From positions 1,550,001 to 1,614,000 of the forward strand of contig JAPWKE010000003.1 of the NCBI GenBank assembly GCA_028283655.1: a stretch of DNA of 64,000 bases, read 5' to 3'. This document shows, piece after piece, positions 43,411 through 51,282 of this stretch (position 1 is the stretch's first letter; each line of letters opens with the position of its first letter). The position numbers and the translations under genes were made by a program. The notes beneath the pieces were generated by a model. The model saw only the letters and a program-made list of their open reading frames with translations. It was not told the DNA's origin and ran no database searches. Source of the stretch: Acidobacteriaceae bacterium (GTDB lineage: Bacteria > Acidobacteriota > Terriglobia > Terriglobales > Acidobacteriaceae).

Positions 43411-44193
43411 ATGAAATTCGTCATTAAACTCGGCGGAGCCGGTCTGGAAAATCCCACCACGCTTGCGCTCGCTGCAAAGTCACTCGCAGAGCTCGTCGCG
43501 GACGGGCATAAGGTCGCTGTGGTTCACGGCGGCGGCACGCAACTGACCAAGCTGCTCGCACAGCTTGGCAAGAAGAGCGAGTTCGTTGCCGGCCTTCGCA
43601 TCACCGATGCGGAGACTCGCGATGCTGCGCTAATGGTTCTGGGCGGCCGCGTGAACAAGACGCTGGTTGCAGCGCTGAACAAGGCTGGCGTTTCGGCGAT
43701 GGGCCTTACGGGCGGCGATGGACACGTCTTCAAGGCGCGGAAGAAGCACACCGAGCATGACCTCGGTTTCGTGGGCGAGATTGCGGCGACCGATCCCAAG
43801 TGGCTCGACGCGATCTGGGCGCTGGGTGCGATTCCTGTGATCAGCTCGATTGCTCTCGGCTTCGACGGCGAGTACTACAACATCAACGCCGACGAGATGG
43901 CTTCGGCGTGCGCGGTGGCGACGAAGGCGGATGCGCTGGTGTTTCTCACCGACGTTCCGGGCGTGAAGGGTGCAGACGGCGAAGTAATGCGCTGGCTTTC
44001 GCTGAAGGATGTACCCGAGTTGCAGAAGCAGGAAGTGGTCTCCGGCGGGATGCTGCCGAAGCTGAACGCCTGCAAGGACGCCCTGGCACATGGCGTGAAG
44101 CGCGTGCGTATTCTTCCGGCGGATGCAGCAGACCTGCTGCCGTCCTTCAGCTCGCAGCGCATCGATCGCGGAACGGAAGTTCTAGCGGCGTAG
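43411..44193 (+). CDS. argB: Acetylglutamate kinase
   Basis: This 260-residue amino-acid kinase phosphorylates N-acetylglutamate. It starts with the lysine-containing KFVIKLGGAGLENP and has VVHGGGTQLTKLL. It continues with GLRITDAETRDAALMVLGGRVNK, NINADEMASACAVATKADALVFLTDVPGV and the terminal VSGGMLPKLNACKDAL. It is of the shorter, E. coli-like length, without the N-terminal helix of arginine-inhibited kinases. This agrees with control at the transcription level or at the acetyltransferase. Confidence 0.95.
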   Translation: MKFVIKLGGAGLENPTTLALAAKSLAELVADGHKVAVVHGGGTQLTKLLAQLGKKSEFVAGLRITDAETRDAALMVLGGRVNKTLVAALNKAGVSAMGLTGGDGHVFKARKKHTEHDLGFVGEIAATDPKWLDAIWALGAIPVISSIALGFDGEYYNINADEMASACAVATKADALVFLTDVPGVKGADGEVMRWLSLKDVPELQKQEVVSGGMLPKLNACKDALAHGVKRVRILPADAADLLPSFSSQRIDRGTEVLAA

Positions 44194-44263
44194 TCGCTAC
44201 GCAGCGAATGATTCTTTGCGCCGATGGCGCGACCTACAGATTGTGACAAAAGGAACGCACACC

Positions 44264-45511
44264 ATGAGCCTGACTGAACTGCAAGCTGCCGAATCGAAGC
44301 TCCTGCTTAATACCTATGCCCGCTACCCGCTGGAGATGACGCGCGGCGAAGGCGTGCGCCTGTTCGATGCCGAGGGCAACAGCTATCTCGATCTGCTGTC
44401 GGGTATCGGTGTTAGCGCGCTAGGGTACGGGCATCCGGCTATCACGGCGGCGATCACCAAGCAGGCGGACACGCTCATCCACACGAGCAACCTCTTTTAC
44501 AACGCAGTGACGACAGAGTTGGCGCTGCGCTTGACGGAGACGACCGGACTCGACCGCGTGTTCTTCTGCAACTCCGGCACAGAGGCCTGGGAGGCTGCGA
44601 TCAAGCTGGCACGCGCACACGCGTTGCTGCTACGCAACGAAGGCAAACAGATCGGCACGAAGATTCTTGCGCTGGAGCATAGCTTCCACGGCCGCACGAT
44701 CGGTGCGGTTTCAACGACGCACAAGGCGGCGTACCGCGAGCCCTTTGCACCGGTTATGCCGGACGTCGTCTTCATTCCGCATAACGATGTGGCTGCGCTG
44801 AAGGCGACCTTCGACAGCTCGTTCTGCGCGATTGCGTTTGAAGTACTGCAGGGTGAGGGCGGGATCAACCCGATCTCGCAGGAGTTCCTGCAGACCGCGC
44901 GTGAGCTTTGCGACAACAGCGGCGCATTGCTGCTGCTTGATGAGATTCAGTCCGGCATGGGCCGCACCGGCAAGTGGACCGCGTATCAGCACTACGGCAT
45001 TCAGCCTGACGTGACGACGTTGGCCAAGCCGATTGCAGGCGGAATTCCGATGGGTGCGATGCTCTGCACCGAAGAGGCTGCGCGCGCGTTCACGCCGGGG
45101 ATGCATGGTACGACTTTTGGCGGCAATCCGTTTGCGTGTGCGGTAGCTGTAGCGGTGGTCGACACGATCAAGCAGGACAAGCTGCTCGACCATGTCACTG
45201 AGCTTGGCGCATACTTCAAGCAACAGCTTGTCGAGCTCAGCAAGAAGCACACCGCGATTGTCGATGTACGCGGTACAGGCTTCATGCTCGGCGCAGAGGT
45301 TGCGTCTGCTGATCTGGCCAAGGACGTTCACGCCACGATGATGAACGAACACCGCATCCTGCTGAACCGCACGCACGAAACAGTGCTGCGTTTTCTGCCG
45401 CCGTACCTGATTACCAAGGCTGACGTCGACCAGACGATCGCCGCGCTTGATACTCTCTTCGCAGCAGCAGCGACGAAGAGCCAAACCGTCGCAGTTACGG
45501 CTGCATCGTAG
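44264..45511 (+). CDS. argD: Acetylornithine aminotransferase
   Basis: This 415-residue class III PLP aminotransferase converts N-acetylglutamate semialdehyde to N-acetylornithine. Motifs are YLDLLSGIGVSALGYGHPAI, FCNSGTEAWEAAIKLAR, HSFHGRTIGAVSTT, LLDEIQSGMGRTGK with the cofactor-binding Asp, and the PLP lysine in TTLAKPIAGGIPMGA. The ATG at 44264 has AAAGGAA upstream; the longer frame upstream has no support. Confidence 0.94.
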   Translation: MSLTELQAAESKLLLNTYARYPLEMTRGEGVRLFDAEGNSYLDLLSGIGVSALGYGHPAITAAITKQADTLIHTSNLFYNAVTTELALRLTETTGLDRVFFCNSGTEAWEAAIKLARAHALLLRNEGKQIGTKILALEHSFHGRTIGAVSTTHKAAYREPFAPVMPDVVFIPHNDVAALKATFDSSFCAIAFEVLQGEGGINPISQEFLQTARELCDNSGALLLLDEIQSGMGRTGKWTAYQHYGIQPDVTTLAKPIAGGIPMGAMLCTEEAARAFTPGMHGTTFGGNPFACAVAVAVVDTIKQDKLLDHVTELGAYFKQQLVELSKKHTAIVDVRGTGFMLGAEVASADLAKDVHATMMNEHRILLNRTHETVLRFLPPYLITKADVDQTIAALDTLFAAAATKSQTVAVTAAS

Positions 45512-45528
45512 ACCGCATATTGCGGTCT
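45510..45528 (+). repeat. Intercistronic hairpin argD-argF
   Basis: AGACCGCA and TGCGGTCT form an 8-bp stem with a TAT loop starting at the last base of the argD stop codon. No T-run follows closely, so it may be an RNA-stability element rather than a terminator. Confidence 0.5.
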
Positions 45529-45567
45529 GCACGTTGATTTTTATATTCAGTTTCGGAGCAACAAAAC

Positions 45568-46620
45568 ATGGATACCAAGACCATCACCATGCCGACTCGC
45601 GGCTTCTCTTCCAAGGCAGCCGCTGCTATTCAGTCCGACACACGCTTTACCGAGATAGCCAAAGGCCTCTCCGGTCGCGACCTTACCTCAATTGCCGACT
45701 TCTCGGCCGAAGAGCTTGCTGCGGTGCTTGAGCTGGCGCACGCGGTGAAGGCGCAGCCGGAAGAGTTTCGCCACGCGCTCGACGCCAAGCAGATGGTCAT
45801 GTTCTTCGAGAAGGCCTCGCTGCGCACACGCCTGACGTTTGAGGCTGCGATGAACACTGTCGGTGGCAATGCCATCTTTGTCGACCAGACGAAGGAGCCG
45901 CTCGGACAGCGCGAATCGATTCCCGATGTTGCTCGCAACCTCGAGCGCTGGATGAACGTTATCGTTCTCCGCACCTTTGCGCATGAGACCGTTACCGAGA
46001 TGGCCGCGAACGCCAAGGTGCCGGTGATCAATGCGCTCTCGGAGCTGGAGCATCCGTGCCAGGCTGTTGCCGACTTCATGACGCTTGAAGAGCGCTTTGG
46101 CGATCTGACGGGCCTGAAGTTCACCTATGTGGGCGATGGCAATAATGTTTGCCACTCGCTGATGCTGGCAGGCGCGCTGCTTGGTGTCCATGTGACCGTG
46201 GCGACGCCGAAGGGCTTCGAGCCCGACCTCGACATCATCCACAAGGCGATTGAACTGGCCGAAGAGCATGGTGGCACGATCACGCTGACGCACGATGCGG
46301 CCAAGGCTGCGATTGGTGCAGACGCGATCTACACCGATGTCTGCACGTCCATGGGCCAGGAGGCTGAGGCGACCAAGCGTGCGCCTATCTTCAAGCCCTA
46401 CCAGGTCAACGAAGAGCTGATGGCGCAGGCGCAGGAGTCCGCCGTCTTCATGCACTGCCTGCCGGCTCATCGCGGCCAGGAAGTTACCGATGCGGTGCTC
46501 GACAGCGAACAGTCGGTGGTCTTCGACCAGGCGGAGAATCGTATGCACGCGCAGAAGGCGATTACGCTGATGCTGCTTGGCGGCGCGAAGCGGCTGCCTA
46601 AGAATAAGGTACGTCGGTAA
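45568..46620 (+). CDS. argF: Ornithine carbamoyltransferase
   Basis: This 350-residue enzyme joins carbamoyl phosphate and ornithine to form citrulline. It has the carbamoyl-phosphate loop FEKASLRTRLTFE, the HPCQAVADF segment, the ornithine loop TSMGQEAE and the active-site HCLPAHRGQEV. The SMG and HCLPA motifs argue for ornithine rather than acetyl- or succinyl-ornithine as substrate, although the SLRTR variant of STRTR is noteworthy. The N-terminus is about 40 residues longer than in E. coli. Confidence 0.93.
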   Translation: MDTKTITMPTRGFSSKAAAAIQSDTRFTEIAKGLSGRDLTSIADFSAEELAAVLELAHAVKAQPEEFRHALDAKQMVMFFEKASLRTRLTFEAAMNTVGGNAIFVDQTKEPLGQRESIPDVARNLERWMNVIVLRTFAHETVTEMAANAKVPVINALSELEHPCQAVADFMTLEERFGDLTGLKFTYVGDGNNVCHSLMLAGALLGVHVTVATPKGFEPDLDIIHKAIELAEEHGGTITLTHDAAKAAIGADAIYTDVCTSMGQEAEATKRAPIFKPYQVNEELMAQAQESAVFMHCLPAHRGQEVTDAVLDSEQSVVFDQAENRMHAQKAITLMLLGGAKRLPKNKVRR

Positions 46621-46626
46621 TTTCAC

Positions 46627-46658
46627 TTGCATGCTCTCTTCAAGAAGAGAGCATGCAA
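46627..46658 (+). repeat. Perfect 14-bp intercistronic hairpin argF-lectin
   Basis: TTGCATGCTCTCTT pairs perfectly with its complement across a CAAG loop, six bases after the argF stop. There is no T-run after it, so complete termination is unlikely; it could stabilise upstream mRNA or serve as a processing site. Confidence 0.6.
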
Positions 46659-46717
46659 ATGCTTCGGTTCATGTCATTCCCTGCTTAGCCTGACACGGAG
46701 TTTCACACCACGACTGT

Positions 46718-47023
46718 ATGACGATCACCGGCTCAAGGACGATCAACCTCCAACATCCTTCGATCAAAGAGGAGTTGAAGTTTGGCATCCTCGAATTCGC
46801 AGGAAAGAAGTCTGCGAAGGTTCCTGTCGTCTTCGAGTCAGCTTTTCCGGTTCCTCCCTCTGTGCTGGTCAGCCTCTCGGGAGTATGGAACCGCCAGGGT
46901 AGCTCCATCTGCGAACTGACCGCAGCCAACATTACCGTCGAGGGCTTCGATATCGTGGTTACGATAGGCCCTGAAGACAGCAACCTATCCCTTACCGCGA
47001 GCTGGCTCGCGACTAACGCCTGA
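46718..47023 (+). CDS. H-type-lectin-like domain protein
   Basis: This 101-residue protein has no signal peptide. Its sequence resembles the H-type lectin domain (Helix pomatia agglutinin type): VVFESAFPVPPSVLVSLSGV, then ICELTAANITVEGFDIVVTI and the final LSLTASWLATN. These correspond to the PxVxVSL strand, the NIT-x-GF turn and the SWLA end of that fold, which binds GalNAc-type sugars as trimers or hexamers. The ATG at 46718 has only a weak ribosome-binding site. Lying between argF and argH is unexpected. The family assignment is by eye and should be taken as probable. Confidence 0.6.
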   Translation: MTITGSRTINLQHPSIKEELKFGILEFAGKKSAKVPVVFESAFPVPPSVLVSLSGVWNRQGSSICELTAANITVEGFDIVVTIGPEDSNLSLTASWLATNA

Positions 47024-47045
47024 TTCGAAGGAAGCGAAGTAATCC

Positions 47046-48542
47046 ATGTCCAGTACCACCGAACAACCCGCTCTCAAAATGTGGTCCGGCCGCTTCCGCG
47101 AGCCGCTTGATCGTACCTTCGAGCAATGGCAGCGCAGCTTCCCTTTTGACTGGCGTTTGCTGCCGCAGGAAGTTGCCGCGAGTCAGGCGCATGCGCGTGC
47201 GATTGCCGCGGCTGGCGTGCTTACTCCGGAAGAGCTGGACAAGATGCTCGCGGGGCTGGAAGCTGTTGGACAGCGTCCGCTGAACTGGTCGCATCGCATC
47301 TCGGCGACCTCGGGCATCCCCGATTACGAGACTTCAAATCAGCAGATCGCGGCCGCTATCGTCGCGTCTGCACCGCAGGCTGAGGACATTCACCACTACG
47401 TTGAGCTTGAGCTGACGAAGGAAGTCGGTTCGCTTGCGCTGAAGCTGCACACCGGTCGCTCGCGCAACGAGCAGATTGCCACAGATATGCGACTCTTCGT
47501 GCGTGAGGCGATTGATGCCACAACGCAGGGCCTTATCCGCTGGGCCGATGCCCTGCTCGCAGTGGCAGAGCGCTCAGGCGATGACGTGATGCCCGGCTAC
47601 ACACACCTGCAGCGCGCGGAGCCTGTGCTGGTTGCCCACTGGCTGATGGCCTATGTCTCCATGCTGGAGCGCGACCTTTCGCGCTTTGCGGACGCACGCG
47701 CGCGCATGAACTTCTGCCCGCTCGGCTCAGGAGCCATTGCAGGCGCAACGTTGAAGCTCGACCGCACGATTGCGGCCAAGGCGCTGGAGTTCACCGGACC
47801 AACACCGAACTCGATGGACGCCACCAGCGACCGCGACTTCATGCTCGACTTTGCGCAGGCTGCGTCGACGCTTGGCTTGCACATCTCACGCTTTGCGGAA
47901 GAGCTGACGCTGTATGCGACCGCCGAGTTTGGCTTCGTCGATCTGCCAGAGGCGTTCTCCACGGGCTCATCCGCGATGCCCCAGAAGAAGAACCCTGACC
48001 TAACCGAGCTTGCGCGTGGCAAGAGCGGCCGTTTGCTTGGCGCATCGACTGCGCTGGCGACGATCGTAAAGGGTTTACCGCTGGCGTATAACAAGGACCT
48101 GCAGGAAGGCCAGGAGCAGATCTTCGACATTGCCGACACGCTTGCTGGCTTGCTGAGTGTGCTGCCAAACTTCACGCGAGCGTTGAAGTTCCGTGGCTGC
48201 GCGATGGCTGTTGCGGCTGAGACCGGCTACCTAAATGCGATGGCCGCAGCGACGTATCTTTCGAACAAGGGTGTACCGTTCCGCAAGGCGCATGAGATCG
48301 TTGGCAACGCGGTACGCATGGGGCTGGAGCGCAACCTTGAGCTCAATGCCCTGCCGCTCGCGGATCTGCAGACACTGTCGCCTGAGTTCAGCGAAGATAT
48401 CTTCGACGCCATCGACATCCGCGCAACGCTCGACTGCCATGACAACGCAGGAGGCACAGCAGTATCCCAGGTTCACGCCGCACTGCATGCCTCCAAGGCT
48501 CGCATTGCACTGCTTACTGCAAAGGAGGGCGCACTTGGCTAG
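47046..48542 (+). CDS. argH: Argininosuccinate lyase
   Basis: This 498-residue fumarase/aspartase-superfamily enzyme splits argininosuccinate to arginine and fumarate. Visible motifs are MWSGRFREPLDRTFEQW, LHTGRSRNEQIATDMRL, GYTHLQRAEPV, LGSGAIAGATL, the superfamily signature GSSAMPQKKNPD with the catalytic Ser loop, and YNKDLQEGQEQIFD. It is about 40 residues longer than E. coli ArgH. It overlaps the acetyltransferase gene by 8 bp. The partner argG is not in the window. Confidence 0.95.
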   Translation: MSSTTEQPALKMWSGRFREPLDRTFEQWQRSFPFDWRLLPQEVAASQAHARAIAAAGVLTPEELDKMLAGLEAVGQRPLNWSHRISATSGIPDYETSNQQIAAAIVASAPQAEDIHHYVELELTKEVGSLALKLHTGRSRNEQIATDMRLFVREAIDATTQGLIRWADALLAVAERSGDDVMPGYTHLQRAEPVLVAHWLMAYVSMLERDLSRFADARARMNFCPLGSGAIAGATLKLDRTIAAKALEFTGPTPNSMDATSDRDFMLDFAQAASTLGLHISRFAEELTLYATAEFGFVDLPEAFSTGSSAMPQKKNPDLTELARGKSGRLLGASTALATIVKGLPLAYNKDLQEGQEQIFDIADTLAGLLSVLPNFTRALKFRGCAMAVAAETGYLNAMAAATYLSNKGVPFRKAHEIVGNAVRMGLERNLELNALPLADLQTLSPEFSEDIFDAIDIRATLDCHDNAGGTAVSQVHAALHASKARIALLTAKEGALG

Positions 48543-49116
48543 CGATCCACATATTCGCGCCCATAAGGCCCGCCTTCAAGACGCGGAAGATATCTTCAAC
48601 CTTGTGAACTCGCTCTCCGGCGACGGTACCCTGCTACGCCGGTCCTATGCTGAGGTCTGCGAGAACATTCGCGACTTCACCGTCGTCCATCGCGCGACAC
48701 CTGAGGGAGAGCAGACCTTCCTTGGCTGCGGCGCGCTTCATCTTTACGGCCCGCACCTCGCAGAGGTGCGCTCGATTGTCGTGAAGCCGGAGTTCCGTGG
48801 CCTTGGCGCAGGCGATGAACTCATCGAAGCCCTGCTGCTCGAGGCCGAAGAGCACAAGGTGCTTAGCGTCTGCCTATTTACGCGCATCCCGACCTACTTC
48901 ACGCATCTCGGCTTCCGCGAAGCCGATCGCGATGCGATGCCCGACAAGATCTACAAGGACTGTCAGACATGCCCGCGTCTCTATGCGTGCGATGAAGTTG
49001 CGATGGTCAAAGGCCCGCTGCCGAACGTTGCTGTTCTTGGACCGAAAACCGTGCAACGTCCAGAGCTTGTGCAGATCAACGCTGTAGCAACGCCGCAGCT
49101 TACTGGAACCCACTAA
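48535..49116 (+). CDS. argA: Short-type N-acetylglutamate synthase (GNAT)
   Basis: This 193-residue GNAT acetyltransferase probably makes N-acetylglutamate, the first step of arginine synthesis. It resembles the stand-alone GNAT-domain synthases: ARLQDAEDIFNLVNSLSGDGTLL, then HLAEVRSIVVKPEFRGLGAG with the acetyl-CoA loop, CLFTRIPTYFTHLGFREAD and a YKDCQTCPRLYACDE segment with three cysteines. The TTG start at 48535 is set by AAAGGAGGG five bases upstream; the open frame further up is a shadow of argH. It lacks the amino-acid-kinase domain of E. coli ArgA, so classic arginine feedback through that domain is absent. Confidence 0.85.
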   Translation: MASDPHIRAHKARLQDAEDIFNLVNSLSGDGTLLRRSYAEVCENIRDFTVVHRATPEGEQTFLGCGALHLYGPHLAEVRSIVVKPEFRGLGAGDELIEALLLEAEEHKVLSVCLFTRIPTYFTHLGFREADRDAMPDKIYKDCQTCPRLYACDEVAMVKGPLPNVAVLGPKTVQRPELVQINAVATPQLTGTH

Positions 49117-49136
49117 GTTAGCAGGGACCTTCAGAC

Positions 49137-49179
49137 AACAGCGCACACGCCCAAAGAGGATGTGCGCTGTTCTTTTTTT
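49137..49179 (+). terminator. Rho-independent terminator of the arginine operon
   Basis: An 11-bp stem (AACAGCGCACA with TGTGCGCTGTT) is followed by CTTTTTTTG, 20 bp after the last arg gene. Confidence 0.88.
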
Positions 49180-49206
49180 GTGCCTCTTGCCTGTAATTTC
49201 AGCCGG

Positions 49207-49860
49207 TCAAACGACCTCAGGCTTTGCCAGGTACATTTCAAATCTCTCCACAAACTCCGCCACATGCGAACCATCCGCCAAAGCATGGTGCGCATGAATC
49301 GACACTGGCATCGCCTTCCTGCCGTTCGCATCTGTAATCTTGCCAAACGTGATTCTTGGAGCGGAGTCCGGTCTCTGGTCGTCGCGCGCATGCGAGATAG
49401 AAGTGAAGTCGAACCAAGGCAGGACCGAGTAGCGTATGAGATTTTGATACGGATAACGCTCCAGATCGTTCTCTGCTTTCACGCGTTCCAACACCTTCGC
49501 GCCTTCACGAGCAAACTCAACCACTGACGGTCGATAGATGTAGTGGCCAAAGCCAATTGTTCCGTTGGCTCGCCCCACCGCACTGCCAGCATGAATGGTT
49601 CGAAACGAATAAACCTTGCCATCCACGATGCGCGTTTTGAATGCCTCAATATCTTGAGCCGCGCGCAGCGAGCGATGCTGGAGCGAAAGAAACATAGAGA
49701 GTCCGTTCTGCTTCGCAAAGCGAAACGTCTCGGTGCAATCCACACGAAGGCAGACGCCATGAAAGGGCTCGCTAAACGTGGAAAACAACTCAAAGAGCGA
49801 ACGCCGCTCCCAGCGTTCCATATCAATCTCTGTAGCGTGTGTATCGAAGGCGGAAAACAT
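49207..49860 (-). CDS. Chloramphenicol-acetyltransferase-like (CatA-type) protein
   Basis: This 217-residue protein matches type A chloramphenicol acetyltransferases in length and layout: an N-terminal MERWERRSLFELFSTF helix, a central FDFTSISHAR segment like the SFTSF motif, and the active-site HHALADGSHVAEF with the catalytic His. Chromosomal relatives of this kind often act on unknown acceptors, so resistance is not established. It is a single gene convergent with the arg operon and starts at the ATG at 49860. Confidence 0.85.
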   Translation of the reverse strand: MFSAFDTHATEIDMERWERRSLFELFSTFSEPFHGVCLRVDCTETFRFAKQNGLSMFLSLQHRSLRAAQDIEAFKTRIVDGKVYSFRTIHAGSAVGRANGTIGFGHYIYRPSVVEFAREGAKVLERVKAENDLERYPYQNLIRYSVLPWFDFTSISHARDDQRPDSAPRITFGKITDANGRKAMPVSIHAHHALADGSHVAEFVERFEMYLAKPEVV

Positions 49861-49911
49861 ACGCTTCCAGCTTATCTTCCATTACTTCACTTTGCCTTTT
49901 CAACGAAGAAA

Positions 49912-49956
49912 AGCGGCGATTGTGTATAGACATTTCGCCTTTACACAATCGCCGCT
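49912..49956 (-). terminator. Terminator after the OmpA-domain gene
   Basis: A 15-bp perfect stem (AGCGGCGATTGTGTA with its complement) and a 15-nt loop are followed on the minus strand by TTTTCTTC. It lies between the OmpA-like stop and the CAT-like start. Confidence 0.65.
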
Positions 49957-49989
49957 CAGCTTAGGTTGCCGACTCAAGCCAGCAACAGA

Positions 49990-50961
49990 TTACTGACCTG
50001 CAGGAGCCGCTGCCGGAGCAGCCGCAGGCTGGTCCTGTCCACCGGTGATGCCCTGGTTGACCAGCACCGTGACAACAACACGGCGGTTCTGAGCCTGACC
50101 TGTACGCGAGTGGTTATCAGCCACCTGGTTGGTCGTGCCCATTGCAGCAGGAGCAAGAATACGCGTGAGCGGTACTGCACCCGACTGCTGAATGACCGTC
50201 AGTACGTTGTCAGCTCGTTCACTGCTCAACTTCTGATTTCGGGCAGCATTGCCGACCTTCGAAGCATAACCCTGAACCTGCAGCATGAAGCCCTGCGTGC
50301 TCGCGGCCTGCTTCACGAAATCTTCAAGAGCGTCGCGGTCCTTCTTCGCGATTACAGAGCTTCCGTTGCGGAAGTTGATCGTGATGGAACCCTTCTCGGT
50401 GTAGGTATCGAGCTGACCGATGCGACCGTTGGTTGCCGTGATGGCCTGACCGTTCTGCGCAATCAGGTTGCCATGCTCATCGATCTTGCGGCCCTGATCA
50501 TCGATACGATTTCCGGCAGCATCAAGATCCCGACGCTGGCTCATCAACTGATCACCCTGCGATGCGACCTTCGCATTGACGGGGTTCAAACCAGCATCAA
50601 TCTGACGGGCTGTGCGAAGCGATGTTTTCGAAAATTCAACCTTGCGAGCGACCAATTCATGGTTCGGGTTGTAAGCACCCTCAACCTTTACGGCCAGTCC
50701 CGGGACAAGATCGGCTACGCCGTGATCCTTGTGGCTCCAGCCGAGGAAACCGCCCTTTTCCGTCGCCTTCGTCGAGTCTGAGAGCACCACAATCTGGCGT
50801 GGAGCCTCGCTGGTCTGTACATACATCGTTGGGCCATCGCGACCGATAATCATGCCTTCCACGTTCGCTTCCTGCGCATAGGCAGAAGCACCCAATACCG
50901 TGAACATGGCAACCGACATGCCAACACCAAATACCTGCTTGAATCGACGTTGAGTATTCAT
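49990..50961 (-). CDS. OmpA-family outer-membrane protein
   Basis: This 323-residue protein has a signal peptide (VGMSVAMFTVLGASAYAQ), a small beta-rich N-terminal domain with VEGMIIGRDGPTMYVQT, and a hydrophilic, repeat-like helical linker (RDLDAAGNRIDDQGRKID and on). The C-terminal OmpA-like domain has LQVQGYASKVGNAARNQKLS, SERADNVLTVIQQSG and QNRRVVVTVL. The usual peptidoglycan-binding Asp of the GHTD-type loop is Ser here (GYAS), while the Arg of SxxRA is kept. An Ala/Pro tail ends it. The ATG at 50961 has AAAAGGGGACG upstream; the longer frame is not needed. Confidence 0.87.
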   Translation of the reverse strand: MNTQRRFKQVFGVGMSVAMFTVLGASAYAQEANVEGMIIGRDGPTMYVQTSEAPRQIVVLSDSTKATEKGGFLGWSHKDHGVADLVPGLAVKVEGAYNPNHELVARKVEFSKTSLRTARQIDAGLNPVNAKVASQGDQLMSQRRDLDAAGNRIDDQGRKIDEHGNLIAQNGQAITATNGRIGQLDTYTEKGSITINFRNGSSVIAKKDRDALEDFVKQAASTQGFMLQVQGYASKVGNAARNQKLSSERADNVLTVIQQSGAVPLTRILAPAAMGTTNQVADNHSRTGQAQNRRVVVTVLVNQGITGGQDQPAAAPAAAPAGQ

Positions 50962-51282
50962 TACTAGCGTCCCCTTTTCTTCTCCAGCCGCTGGTCTTTG
51001 AAATGCACCACAGCATACGTTCAGCTTTACCAACTGCTGCATCAGCGTTGAACCGTCTTGCGACGTTTCCTAACCGACTTGAAACCTTAGACGGAGCCCT
51101 ATAGCGCTCCCGATGCCTGACCACGGCAAAAAAGAAGGTGGAAAAGTTTCTATGCTCAATATTCATCCTGCCAAATCGTCGCAAACAATGGGATATGAGT
51201 CAGATACAAGATAAGTGGATTTTGTATTATTTGCGCGATATCGCCTTCCCAAAGCAATAACTGCGACAATCTTTCTTGCCCT
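50962..51282. other. Intergenic region between divergent OmpA-like and hpnB genes
   Basis: No gene or RNA is evident in these 321 bp. It should hold promoters for both directions, but no strong -35/-10 pair stands out. The plus-strand end is AT-rich (around 51205-51235). Confidence 0.4.
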
